Source: Achromobacter denitrificans NBRC 15125 (GTDB lineage: Bacteria > Pseudomonadota > Gammaproteobacteria > Burkholderiales > Burkholderiaceae_B). Taken from it: 64,000 nucleotides of DNA. Positions 52,121 through 60,859 of this stretch are shown here, one piece after another. How positions within the stretch are numbered: position 1 is the stretch's first letter; each line of letters opens with the position of its first letter. The position numbers were made by a program, and so were the translations under genes. The stretch is from the NCBI RefSeq assembly GCF_001571365.1, contig NZ_BCTQ01000037.1, forward strand, positions 1 to 64,000, in the 5' to 3' direction. The notes beneath the pieces are model-generated. The model ran no database searches. It saw nothing but the letters and a program-made list of their open reading frames with translations, and was not told the DNA's origin.

Positions 52121-52196
52121 GCCATCACCACAACGCAAGACACCGCGTAAGCTCCCAGAGGCCGCCCGCGCGGCCGGCCGGGAGCGGGCCCCGCAA
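52121..52196 (+). repeat. Hairpin + CCCCGCAA unit 3
   Basis: Starts GCCATCACCACAACGCAA (52121-52138) and ACACCG, then a hairpin closed by GCTCCC (52151-52156)/GGGAGC (52180-52185), then GGG and CCCCGCAA (52189-52196). Compared with unit 1 the 5' block is nearly identical and the closing stem is different but paired. Confidence 0.6.
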
Positions 52197-52287
52197 GATG
52201 CTCCACCGTCCCACCTCCGGCGGCAAGAACCTCAAGAACCCTGTCCTCCCCAGGGGCCGGGAAGTTTCAGCTATTGGAGCCCGGTGT

Positions 52288-52433
52288 GGCGGTGGCGCGG
52301 GATGAGCGGGGAGTCGATAAGCCCGAGGGAATCTGAAGGAGGCGCCGCAGGCGGCGACGAAGATGACGAAGGGGGAGTCCGGAGCGAAGGCTCCGGACCG
52401 CAATCGTTGACCCGCGCATCCCGCGCCACCGCC
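52288..52433 (-). ncRNA. Structured element B (candidate RNA)
   Basis: Read on the minus strand, a perfect 17-bp terminal stem GGCGGTGGCGCGGGATG/CATCCCGCGCCACCGCC (arms 52417-52433 and 52288-52304) is followed by a 1x1 mismatch and a 5-bp stem GCGGG/CCCGC. The interior repeats the core of element A: ACGATTGCGGTCCGG, hairpin GTCCGGAGC/GCTCCGGAC, a CCCCCTTC tract, a second GC hairpin and TATCGA. Terminal stem and first hairpin differ from element A by paired changes. Confidence 0.55.
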
Positions 52434-52477
52434 GCGCCGGGCGTCTTAAGAACCCTCACCGAAGCATGACAAAAACC

Positions 52478-53467
52478 TCATGCCGCCTGCACCACCTCCC
52501 ACGACACGGCATGGCACCGCACTTGCCGCCCGCCCCCAACGCTGACGACCGCCGGCGCCTCCTTCTTGCATTGCTCCCGCGCCATCGGACACCGCGGATG
52601 AAACGTACACCCAGCCGGCGGCTGGATCGGATTCGGCACTTCTCCCCCCATCGGCTCCCGATCCCGCCGCGGATTGTCCAGATCCGGAATCGTATCCAGC
52701 AGCATCCGCGTATAAGGATGCTGCGGCGACTCGAACAGCTGATCCGCCGGCGCCTGCTCAACCACGCGGCCCAGATACATCACCGCCACGCTGTCCGACA
52801 CGTGCCGCACCACCGACAGGTTGTGGCTGATGAACACATACGTCAGCCCGAACTCCTTCTGCAGGTCGCCCATCAGGTTCAGGATCTGCGCCTGCACCGA
52901 CACGTCCAGCGCGGAGGTCGGCTCGTCGCACACCAGGAATTCGGCTTCCGTCGCCAAGGCCCGCGCAATCGAGATGCGCTGGCGCTGGCCTCCGGAAAAC
53001 TCGTGCGGGAAACGGCCCGCGTCGCTGGCCGACAACCCCACCAGTTCCAGCAACTCGTCCACGCGGCGCCGCGTCTCGGCGGGCGTGGCGCGCAGGCCCA
53101 GCGTGCGGATGGGCTCGGCCACGATATTGCCGACTCGCCAGCGCGGATTCAGGCTGGCGTATGGATCCTGGAAGATCATCTGCGGATGCAGCACTCCGCC
53201 CTTGCGGTTGCGGCCGTATTTCAGGCTCCCCCGCGTCGGCGCCACCAGGCCGACCAGCAGCTTGGCCAGTGTGGACTTGCCGCAGCCGGACTCGCCGACG
53301 ATGCTCAGTGTGGTGCCGCGCGGCACCGACAGCGACACGCCATCCACGGCCTTCAGGGTCTGTTCCGGCTGGCGCGAGAGCGCGCGCTCCAGCCAGGGCG
53401 GGGAAACGTCGAACCAGCAGGCCAGGTCGTCAGCCCGCAGCAGCACATCATCATGGTCACGCGGCAT
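52478..53467 (-). CDS. Peptide-type ABC transporter ATPase, DppF/OppF type
   Basis: A 329-residue ATPase. Walker A is GESGCGKST near residue 60, the signature is EFSGGQRQR and Walker B is FLVCDEPTSALD. The C-terminal oligopeptide-transporter extension has CTFHPRCPMAREQC, a Cys cluster typical of DppF/OppF. It is the last gene of a nine-gene operon and overlaps the partner ATPase by 11 bp. Confidence 0.93.
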   Translation of the reverse strand: MPRDHDDVLLRADDLACWFDVSPPWLERALSRQPEQTLKAVDGVSLSVPRGTTLSIVGESGCGKSTLAKLLVGLVAPTRGSLKYGRNRKGGVLHPQMIFQDPYASLNPRWRVGNIVAEPIRTLGLRATPAETRRRVDELLELVGLSASDAGRFPHEFSGGQRQRISIARALATEAEFLVCDEPTSALDVSVQAQILNLMGDLQKEFGLTYVFISHNLSVVRHVSDSVAVMYLGRVVEQAPADQLFESPQHPYTRMLLDTIPDLDNPRRDREPMGGEVPNPIQPPAGCTFHPRCPMAREQCKKEAPAVVSVGGGRQVRCHAVSWEVVQAA

Positions 53468-54485
53468 GAGCGACTCCCCCCTGGTGCAGCCAGCAGGCGC
53501 TGACGGTGGCCCCCGCCGGCGACGCGGCCAGCGGCGGGCGCGCCTGGGCGCAGCGCGGGCCCGCCATCGCGCATCGCGGATGGAAGGCACAGCCTTCCGG
53601 CATGGCGTGCAGGCGCGGCATCGCGCCATCGATCTGGTTCAGCCGGGCCGCGCGCTGGCGCAGCCCCGGAATGGCGTTCATCAGGCCCTGCGTGTACGGA
53701 TGGCCGGGACGACGCAGCACGGCCAGCACCGGACCGATCTCCACGATGCGGCCGGCGTACATCACCGCCACCCGGTCGGCGGTCTCGGCGATCACCCCCA
53801 TATCGTGCGTCACCAGCAGCACCGAGGTGCCCTGCTCGCGGCACAGGCGGCGCAGCAGCGCGGTGATCTGCGCCTGCACCGACACGTCGAGCGCCGTGGT
53901 GGGCTCGTCGGCAATGATCAGCGCGGGCCGGGCCGCCAGGGCCAGCGCGATCACCACGCGCTGGCGCATCCCGCCGGAGAACTGGTGCGGATAGTGGTCG
54001 ATGCGCCGGTCCGCCGCCGGGATGCCCACGGCCCGCAACAGCTCCAGCGCCCGCGCGCGCGCCGCCGCGGCCGAACCCTTGTCGTGGTGGCGGATCGTCT
54101 CCACCAGCTGGTCGCCCACCGTGAACAAGGGATGCAGGCTGGTCAGCGGGTCCTGGAAGATGGCGCCGATCTCCTTGCCGCGCAAGCGCTGGCGCGCGCT
54201 GGGCGGCAGGTCGTCGATGCGCCGGCCCGCCAGGTGGATCTCTCCGCCGCCCAGCCGGCCGGGCGGCTCCAGCAGGCCGATCACGGCCATGCCGGTCAGC
54301 GATTTGCCCGCGCCGGACTCGCCCACCATGCCGAGGATCTCGCCCGGAAGAATGTCGAAACTGATGTCCCGCGTCGCCACCAGCACGCCGTGGCGCGTGG
54401 GAAACTCAACGGACAGGCCGCGCACCGACAGGGTCGGAGGACGGGCGGGCGCCGGCTGCGCGGCGCTGGGCAGCATTGCCATCAT
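53457..54485 (-). CDS. Peptide-type ABC transporter ATPase, DppD/OppD type
   Basis: A 342-residue ATPase. Walker A is GESGAGKSL near residue 50, the signature is QFSGGMRQR and Walker B is ALIIADEPTTALD. The C-terminal CAFHPRCAMAGPRC cluster is typical of DppD. AAGGAG lies six bases before the ATG at 54485, which overlaps the stop of the upstream hydrolase gene (ATGA). It pairs with the following ATPase. Confidence 0.93.
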   Translation of the reverse strand: MMAMLPSAAQPAPARPPTLSVRGLSVEFPTRHGVLVATRDISFDILPGEILGMVGESGAGKSLTGMAVIGLLEPPGRLGGGEIHLAGRRIDDLPPSARQRLRGKEIGAIFQDPLTSLHPLFTVGDQLVETIRHHDKGSAAAARARALELLRAVGIPAADRRIDHYPHQFSGGMRQRVVIALALAARPALIIADEPTTALDVSVQAQITALLRRLCREQGTSVLLVTHDMGVIAETADRVAVMYAGRIVEIGPVLAVLRRPGHPYTQGLMNAIPGLRQRAARLNQIDGAMPRLHAMPEGCAFHPRCAMAGPRCAQARPPLAASPAGATVSACWLHQGGVAHAA

Positions 54486-55969
54486 GACGGGCTCCTTGCG
54501 GGACGCGGATAGCTGGAGGAAAAGATCTGGTCCGCCGGGGGATGGCCCCACGTGCGGTCGGGGTAGCGGGCGACCAGGCCGTCGAACTGCATCTGCGCCT
54601 GTTCCTGCGCCAGGCGCGCGTCGAAGCCCGGAATCCGGCCGTCCACCATGACGAAGCGGCCGTCGATCACCACCTGCGCTACGTCGCGCCCGCTGCCGCT
54701 CACCATCAGCGTCTGGATGGGATCGATCATCTGGCCGTTGCGATCGTGCGAAAAATCGAAGACCACGATGTCGGCCTTGGCGCCCTTGGCCAAGCGGCCC
54801 AGGTCCGGCCGCCCCAGCGCGTCGGCGCCGCCCACCGTGGCGGCGTCGTAATAGTCCTCGGAGCGGACCGCCTCGGTCGAACCGTCGGCCACGCGGCACA
54901 GCATCATGCCCGCCTGCATGTTCAGCACCATGTCCGGCGGCCAGGTGTCCGTGCCCATGCCGATGTTCACGCCCAGCTTGCGGTAGCGCGCGAACGATTC
55001 CAGCGTGGCGCCGTGGCGCCCGGACACCAGCGGGCAATGCACGATGCTGGCGCCGGAATCCCGGATGATCTCCACGTCGCGGCCCGGCCGGTCGATATGG
55101 CGCGAGCCCGACACGTAAGTGCCGTGCGGCAGCAAGGCGCGCTCGGACAGGAAATCCAGGCTGCGCAGCCATTCCGGCGGGCTCATGCCGTGCTGCTCCA
55201 GCACCAGGTCGTATTCCAGGCGCGATTGGCAGCAATGCAGGCGGATCGGGATGTTGCGCTCGCGCGCGGCGGCGGCCGATGCGCGCAACAGTTCCGGCGT
55301 GCAGGTTTCGATCCGGTCGGGCGACAGCATGGCGCGCACGCGGCCGTTGTGCCGCCCTTCGATCTCGTCGCCGAAGGCCAGCGCTTCGGTCAGGCCCGCC
55401 ATGCCGCGCGGCTCGTCGTAGTGGCAGCGTATTTTTCCCTCGGCGTCGACGTAGGTGTGGCCGCTGCGATAGGCCGGCCCCAGGTACACGCGCAGGCCCA
55501 GTTCGCCCGCCGCGTTGGCCGCGGACAGGAACTCGTCGCGGGTCTCGCCCCACACCCGGTAGAACAGCGAGGCGATCGGCAGCGCCGTCGTGATGCCGTT
55601 GCGGATCAGCTGGGCGAAGGCGTAGCGCTTCTGGAACGCCAGCTCGGCCGCCGTGTACATCTCGTACGGGCCTTGCCGCATGTAGCTCTCGGGCCAGATG
55701 CGACCCTTCTTCCAGGCGGGCGAGTTGTCGAAGCCCAGGATGGTGGTGTCCAGGTCGGACAGCGCGTCCAGGTCCACGAAGCCCGGGCCGATCAGCGCGC
55801 GGCCATAATCGCGGCGCTGCGCGACCTGCCCCGGATAGCGGTAGCCGACGTAGACGATGCGGTCGCCCTCGAACACCACCTCGCCGTTCTCGTACAGACA
55901 ATGGCGGCCGTTTTCATGGCCGACCACCCAGCGGGCGGTCAGCAGCACGGGCCCCTGGACGGCGCTCAT
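54482..55969 (-). CDS. Amidohydrolase-family protein (chlorohydrolase-like) with altered metal motif
   Basis: A 495-residue protein of the amidohydrolase superfamily, nearest by eye to the TrzN/AtzA/guanine-deaminase group. LIGPGFVDL marks the start of the barrel, but the usual HxH metal motif just after it reads DLD (about residue 67). Later blocks are kept: IPIRLHCCQS, SIVHCPLVSGRHG and IGMGTDTWPPDMV. It may use another metal arrangement or have lost hydrolase activity. The ATG overlaps the stop of the upstream hydrolase (TGATG); a GTG one codon earlier is possible. Confidence 0.8.
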   Translation of the reverse strand: MSAVQGPVLLTARWVVGHENGRHCLYENGEVVFEGDRIVYVGYRYPGQVAQRRDYGRALIGPGFVDLDALSDLDTTILGFDNSPAWKKGRIWPESYMRQGPYEMYTAAELAFQKRYAFAQLIRNGITTALPIASLFYRVWGETRDEFLSAANAAGELGLRVYLGPAYRSGHTYVDAEGKIRCHYDEPRGMAGLTEALAFGDEIEGRHNGRVRAMLSPDRIETCTPELLRASAAAARERNIPIRLHCCQSRLEYDLVLEQHGMSPPEWLRSLDFLSERALLPHGTYVSGSRHIDRPGRDVEIIRDSGASIVHCPLVSGRHGATLESFARYRKLGVNIGMGTDTWPPDMVLNMQAGMMLCRVADGSTEAVRSEDYYDAATVGGADALGRPDLGRLAKGAKADIVVFDFSHDRNGQMIDPIQTLMVSGSGRDVAQVVIDGRFVMVDGRIPGFDARLAQEQAQMQFDGLVARYPDRTWGHPPADQIFSSSYPRPARSPS

Positions 55970-57162
55970 CACGGCGCCTCCGCCAGCGCGCGGCCGTCGC
56001 GGGCGACCACCCGGCCGCGCTTGACCACCAGCTTGCGCACCGGACGCGACACAATGGCCTCGGCCACGGTCTCGGCCTCCACCAGCACGAAATCCGCGTG
56101 GCAGCCCGGCGCCAGGCCGTAGTCCGTCAAGCCCATGACGCTTGCGTTGCCGTAGGTGGCCACGCGCAGCGCCAGTTCCAGTTCATCGTCGCGGCGGAAG
56201 TTGTTGCGCAGGCCCACCAGCATGGCGCGTTCCAGCATGTCGGGCTTGCCGTAAGGACCCCAGGTGTCGCGCATGCCGTCGTTGCCCGTACAGACGGTGA
56301 CGCCGGCGGCATGCAGCCGCGCCACGCTGGGCACGGGCCGCGACGCGGAACCGGTGGTCATGATGTGCACGCCCGCTACCAGCAGCCCGTCGATCAGGCC
56401 CTGCACCGCCTGCGTGTCCGGCATGCCCAGGCAGAAGGAATGCGACAGCGTGACCTTGCCCTGCATGCCCAGCGCCAGCACGCGGTCTATGGTCATCTGC
56501 ATCGAGAAGGCGCCCAGTTCGCCCCCTTCGTGCAGGTGGATGTCTATCGGCTTGCCGTGTTTTTGCGCCAGGCCGAAGATGGCGTCCAGGTGGCCCTTGG
56601 GATCGCGGTCCATGCCCGCCGGGTCCAGCCCGCCCACCACCTCGGCGCCCATGCGCAACGCTTCGTCCATGAGTTCCAGCGTCCCCGGGCGGATCAGCAG
56701 GCCGCTTTGCGGGAAGGCCACGATCTCCACGTCGATCTGGTCGCGGTACTGCTCGCGCGCGCGCATCACCCCTTCGATGGCCGCCAGGCCGATGTCGGTG
56801 TCCACGTCCACGTGGGAACGGATGTGGCTGGTGCCGTCCGCGATCGACATCACGAGCTGGCGGGCCGATTGCCGGTAGGGGTCGATGCCCAGCGCGCGCT
56901 TCGCGTTCCGTTCGTTTTCGATCTTATCGATCAGGCGCGGCCCCACCTCATTGCGGTACCAGGGCATGCCGTAGAGGGTCTTGTCCAGGTGCGCGTGCGC
57001 ATCGATCAGGCCCGGCAACAGGAGCGCGCCGCCTCCGTCCACGACCGGCACGCCTTCGGGCGCGGGGACGCCCAGCGCCTGGATGCGGCCGTCGCGCACC
57101 AGCACGGAGGTCGTCTCGCCGCCGGCGGGGCGGACTCGGGTATACAGCGTTGCGTTTTGCAT
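55969..57162 (-). CDS. Cytosine-deaminase-like amidohydrolase
   Basis: A 397-residue amidohydrolase of the CodA group. GLIDAHAHLDKTLYG holds the first metal His pair, DIHLHEGG the third ligand and catalytic Glu, LSHSFCLG the fourth, and TGNDGMRDTWGPYG the catalytic Asp block, in the order of cytosine deaminase. Deamination or ring opening of a cyclic amidine or amide is expected; the true substrate is unknown. It sits between the permease genes and a second amidohydrolase, so the imported compound is probably its substrate. Confidence 0.87.
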   Translation of the reverse strand: MQNATLYTRVRPAGGETTSVLVRDGRIQALGVPAPEGVPVVDGGGALLLPGLIDAHAHLDKTLYGMPWYRNEVGPRLIDKIENERNAKRALGIDPYRQSARQLVMSIADGTSHIRSHVDVDTDIGLAAIEGVMRAREQYRDQIDVEIVAFPQSGLLIRPGTLELMDEALRMGAEVVGGLDPAGMDRDPKGHLDAIFGLAQKHGKPIDIHLHEGGELGAFSMQMTIDRVLALGMQGKVTLSHSFCLGMPDTQAVQGLIDGLLVAGVHIMTTGSASRPVPSVARLHAAGVTVCTGNDGMRDTWGPYGKPDMLERAMLVGLRNNFRRDDELELALRVATYGNASVMGLTDYGLAPGCHADFVLVEAETVAEAIVSRPVRKLVVKRGRVVARDGRALAEAP

Positions 57163-57186
57163 GGTTCTACTCTTGAAGGGCCGCGC

Positions 57187-58128
57187 TCAGCGCAGGCGGG
57201 GATTCAGGGCGTCTCGCAGCCAGTCGCCCAGCAGGTTCACCACCAGCACGATCAGGCTCAGGTACAGCGCGGGGAACACCACCACCCACCACTGCCCGGA
57301 AAACAGGAATTGGTTGCCCAGCCGGATCAGGGTGCCGAGCGACGGCTCCGTGGGCGGCATGCCCACGCCCAGGAAGCTGAGCGTGGCCTCCACCAGGATG
57401 GCCAGGCCCAGGTTCAGGGTGGCCGTCACCATGACCGGCGTGAGCGTGTTCGGCAGGATGTGCGTAAGCATGACGCGCAGCGGGCTCACCCGGATCAGGC
57501 GCGCCGCCTGCACGTATTCCTTGCCGCGCTCCACCAGGGCCGAGGCCCGCACGGTGCGCGCGTACTGCACCCAGTTGGTCATGGAGATGGCCAGGATCAG
57601 GATCACGGCCGACAGGGTTTCGCGCAGGCCGGGCGGCAGCAGCTGGCGGAACACCGCCGTCACCAGGATGGCGACCAGGATGGTCGGGATGCTCAGCAGC
57701 GTGTCGCCCACGCGCATGAGGGCGTTGTCGACCCAGCCGCCGAAATAGCCCGCCGCCAGGCCGACCAGCAGGCCGATCGCCAGCGACAGCACCACCGTGG
57801 CCAGGCCGATCACCAGCGACATGCGCGAGCCGTACAGGATGGCGGACCACACGTCGCGGCCCTGCGTGTCCGTTCCCAGCAGGAACTGCGGATCGGAGCC
57901 GGCTTCCCAGACCGGCGGCAGCTCGGCGTTGAGCAGGTCCAGCTGGGCCAGGTCGTAGGGATTCTGCGGCGCGATCCAGGGCGCGAACAGGGCCAGCAGC
58001 ACCACGGCGACGAGCACCACGCCCGCCCCCATGGCGACGTAGTCCTGCCGCAGGCTCCACCACAGGTCGCTTTGCAGGAAACGGGCGAAGCGCCGGCGGC
58101 TGGCGACGGAAACAGGTTTAGTGAGCAT
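57187..58128 (-). CDS. Peptide-type ABC permease, DppC type
   Basis: A 313-residue inner-membrane permease with an N-terminal segment before the six-helix BPD domain. The EAA-like loop is EYVQAARLIRVSPLRVMLTH, and LLGTDTQGRDVWSAILYGSR is the DppC/OppC signature. Its start overlaps the end of the DppB-type gene by 11 bp. Confidence 0.93.
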   Translation of the reverse strand: MLTKPVSVASRRRFARFLQSDLWWSLRQDYVAMGAGVVLVAVVLLALFAPWIAPQNPYDLAQLDLLNAELPPVWEAGSDPQFLLGTDTQGRDVWSAILYGSRMSLVIGLATVVLSLAIGLLVGLAAGYFGGWVDNALMRVGDTLLSIPTILVAILVTAVFRQLLPPGLRETLSAVILILAISMTNWVQYARTVRASALVERGKEYVQAARLIRVSPLRVMLTHILPNTLTPVMVTATLNLGLAILVEATLSFLGVGMPPTEPSLGTLIRLGNQFLFSGQWWVVVFPALYLSLIVLVVNLLGDWLRDALNPRLR

Positions 58129-59110
58129 TGGCGCCTCCCTTGACGTGCTGGCTGCGCAGGCGCGGATCGACCACGCCGTACATCATGTCCACCAGCGTGT
58201 TCAGCGCCACGAAGATGAAGGACACGATCACCAGGTAGGCGGCCATGACGGGAATGTCCACGAACATGACCGATTGAATGAACAGCAGCCCCATGCCCGG
58301 CCACTGGAAAACGGTTTCCGTGATCAGCGCGAAGGCGATCAGGTTGCCGATCTGCATGCCGGTCACGGTGATGACGGGCATCAGGCAATTGCGCAGCGCC
58401 AGCCGGAAGTGCACCACGCGGTCGGGCAGGCCGCGGGCGCGGGCGAACTTGATGAATTCGGTTCGCAGCGTTTCCAGCATCTCCGCCCGCACCAGCCGCA
58501 TGATCAGCGTGATCTGGAACAGCGCCAGCGTGATGGACGGCAGCACCAGTGCCGCGCGGCCCGAGGGGGTAAGCAGACCGGTGGACCACCAGCCTATCTT
58601 CACCGTGTCGCCGCGGCCAAAGCCCGGCAGCCAGCCCAGCTGCACCGAGAAGATCAGGATCAGCATGATCCCCACGACGAAGCTGGGCAGCGAGATGCCC
58701 AGGATGGAGACGAACTGCAAAGTCTGCGCCACCCGCGACTTGCGGTAGATGGCGGTCAGCACGCCCAGCGGCACGCCGATCACCAGCGACAGCAGCGTCG
58801 CCATCAACACGAGTTCGAAGGTGGCGGGGAAGCGCTCGGCCACCAGCGCGAACACGTCCTGCTGGTTGCGGTAGGAAATGCCGAACTCGCCTTGCGCCGC
58901 GTTGGTCACGAAATGCACGAACTGCATGCCCACCGACGCGTTCAGGCCCAGGCGTTCCCGCAATTCATCGCGCTGCGTTTGCGAGGCCTGCTCGTTGAGC
59001 ATCATGTCGACGGGGTCGCCGACAAACCGGAATATGACGAACGCCAGCAACGCCACCGCCAGCATGACGCCAACTGCGTTGAAGACGCGTCTAATTATGA
59101 ACGCCAGCAT
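58118..59110 (-). CDS. Peptide-type ABC permease, DppB type
   Basis: A 330-residue inner-membrane permease. LAFIIRRVFNAVGVMLAVAL opens the protein, GEFGISYRNQQDVFALV marks the periplasmic loop, and EFIKFARARGLPDRVVHFRL is the EAA-like loop of DppB/OppB. It lies 84 bp after the binding-protein gene. Confidence 0.93.
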   Translation of the reverse strand: MLAFIIRRVFNAVGVMLAVALLAFVIFRFVGDPVDMMLNEQASQTQRDELRERLGLNASVGMQFVHFVTNAAQGEFGISYRNQQDVFALVAERFPATFELVLMATLLSLVIGVPLGVLTAIYRKSRVAQTLQFVSILGISLPSFVVGIMLILIFSVQLGWLPGFGRGDTVKIGWWSTGLLTPSGRAALVLPSITLALFQITLIMRLVRAEMLETLRTEFIKFARARGLPDRVVHFRLALRNCLMPVITVTGMQIGNLIAFALITETVFQWPGMGLLFIQSVMFVDIPVMAAYLVIVSFIFVALNTLVDMMYGVVDPRLRSQHVKGGANAH

Positions 59111-59194
59111 GTGCGGCTCCCATCGGATTCACTTTCAGATCCAGGACCGCCCCGTTCTCGGCGGGCGCGGCGGTCCCCTCAGGCATCGCCTGCA

Positions 59195-60772
59195 TTACTG
59201 CATGCGCACGGTCCACAGACGCGCCTTGTTGTCCGGCATCTGCAGCACGTCGCCGACCTTGTCGCCCACCGCCCAGGCCATGGGCTGCTGGTGCAGCGGC
59301 ACGAAGCGCACGTCGTCATGCAGCGTCTGCAGGATTTCTTCCATCATCTGCACGCGCTTGGGACGGTCCATTTCGCCCGCGGCCGCGTCGATGCGGGCGT
59401 CCAGCGCCGCGTCGCCCCACTGGCCCCAGTTGAAGACGCCGGCCGGGCCCGTGCGCGTGTGCACCACCTGCAGCAGGATAGACAGCGCGTCGATCTGCGG
59501 TTCGTTGGCCCAGCCGTGGATGGTGATGTCGAACTCGCCGCGGGCGCGCTTGGGGTTCTGCAGCGAGCGCGGGCCGCTGGCCAGCGTCGCCTTCACGCCG
59601 ATACGCGCCCACATGGAGGCGGCGGCCTGGCAGATTTCTTCTTCGTTGACGAACATGTCGTTCGAGCACAGCAGCGACACGGTGAAGCCGTCGGGATAGC
59701 CGGCCTCGGCCAGCAGCTTCTTGGCGCGGGCGGCGTCAAACGGCAGGCGCTCTTCCTGCTGCTTGGCGTAGCCCGGGATGACTGGCGCCACCAGCGCGCC
59801 CGTGGTGCGCGACAGGCCGCGCATGACGCGCTTCTGGATCAGGTCCGGCGAAAGCGCCAGGTAGAGCGCCTGGCGCACCTTCACGTCCTTCAGCGGATTC
59901 TGGTCGGTGATGTTGGAGCCGACCAGCTTGTCGCCCAGGTTGAAGCCGAAGTACAGCGTGCGCAGCTCGGTGCTGGCCAGCACCTTCACGTTGGAGGAGG
60001 CGCGCAGCCGATCCAGGTCCTGCAGCGGCGCGTTCTCGGTGAAATTGATGTCGCCCGACAGCAGGGCCGCCACGCGCGTCGGCGCGGAGGCGATCGGCGT
60101 GAATTCGATGCGGTCCAGGTTGTGGCGCGGCTTGTCCCACCAGCCGGGGTTCACCACCAGCACCGTGCGCGTGTCGGGGCGGTAGGACTCGACCTTGAAC
60201 GGGCCGGTGCCATTGGCGTTGTGCGTGGCATAGCCCTCGATCTTCTTCGCGGCGTCCGTGGGCTTGAGGCTGTTGTTGTCCACCAGCCATTGGCGGTTGA
60301 AGATGAAGATGTTGGTCAGGTCGTTGAGCATCAGCGGATAGGGATGCGTCATCTCGATGTCGACCGTGTAGTCATCGACCTTGCGCACCGCCTTGAAGGC
60401 GGGCAGATTGCCCTTGAGCGGAGAGGCGTCGTCCGACACCCGGGTCAGCGACGCGACCACGTCGTCCGCCGAGAACGGCGCGCCGTTGTGGAACTTCACG
60501 CCCTGGCGCAGCCGGAAGCGCAGCACCGTGGGCGAGGTCGCCTCCCAGGACTCGGCCAGCGCGGGCGCGATGTTGAACTTGTCGTCGTAGCGGATCAGCG
60601 CTTCGTACACGTGGTTCAGGAACGCCAGATTGAACGTGCTGCCGTAGGAGTACGGGTCCAGCGAATCCAGGTCCCGGGCGGCGCCCCACTTCAGCGTGTT
60701 GGCGGCGGATGCCCCCGCCACGGCCGATAGTGCGATCACGGCCCCGGCGGCCCATTTGAACAATGTCTTCAT
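59195..60772 (-). CDS. Peptide-type ABC transporter substrate-binding protein
   Basis: Periplasmic binding protein (SBP_bac_5/DppA family), 525 residues. A Sec signal peptide ends near AGASAANT (about residue 24). LDSLDPYSYGSTFNLAFLNH, FRLRQGVKFHNGAPFSADDV and NGTGPFKVESY are family blocks. Members bind peptides, nickel, glutathione or other small compounds. The operon with racemase and amidohydrolases points to a non-peptide, cyclic nitrogen compound (inference). Confidence 0.92.
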   Translation of the reverse strand: MKTLFKWAAGAVIALSAVAGASAANTLKWGAARDLDSLDPYSYGSTFNLAFLNHVYEALIRYDDKFNIAPALAESWEATSPTVLRFRLRQGVKFHNGAPFSADDVVASLTRVSDDASPLKGNLPAFKAVRKVDDYTVDIEMTHPYPLMLNDLTNIFIFNRQWLVDNNSLKPTDAAKKIEGYATHNANGTGPFKVESYRPDTRTVLVVNPGWWDKPRHNLDRIEFTPIASAPTRVAALLSGDINFTENAPLQDLDRLRASSNVKVLASTELRTLYFGFNLGDKLVGSNITDQNPLKDVKVRQALYLALSPDLIQKRVMRGLSRTTGALVAPVIPGYAKQQEERLPFDAARAKKLLAEAGYPDGFTVSLLCSNDMFVNEEEICQAAASMWARIGVKATLASGPRSLQNPKRARGEFDITIHGWANEPQIDALSILLQVVHTRTGPAGVFNWGQWGDAALDARIDAAAGEMDRPKRVQMMEEILQTLHDDVRFVPLHQQPMAWAVGDKVGDVLQMPDNKARLWTVRMQ

Positions 60773-60859
60773 GGCTGCAACTCTCCCTTGTGTATCGGTC
60801 TGAACTCGCCGGGATCCGGCCCGGCGGATGGGTAAGGCGGAAACTCCCGGCGGCGCCGG

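Larger units (their letters stand above)
51324..52477. other. 1.15-kb gene-free island rich in structured repeats
   Basis: No frame in this stretch has a ribosome site or a recognisable product. It holds three direct copies of TTCGTAG plus one base (51387-51410), element A (51425-51564), a minus-strand hairpin unit (51628-51672), three plus-strand hairpin units (51886-52196) and element B on the minus strand (52288-52433). The arrangement A-unit and unit-B is mirror-symmetric. Confidence 0.7.

Noticed and set aside
51886-52196. CRISPR array
   Set aside because: Only three irregular units, repeats differ in the middle, spacing varies and no cas genes are near.
51544-52305. 253-codon frame across the repeat island
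   Set aside because: It is Arg/Ser/His-rich, runs through hairpin repeats and has no ribosome site. Repeats explain the open frame.
51425-52433. Elements A and B as protein-coding (both can be read as short Glu/Gly-rich peptides ending in GPQS)
   Set aside because: The two peptides are only loosely similar and lack start sites, while base pairing is kept in full; structure explains the conservation better.
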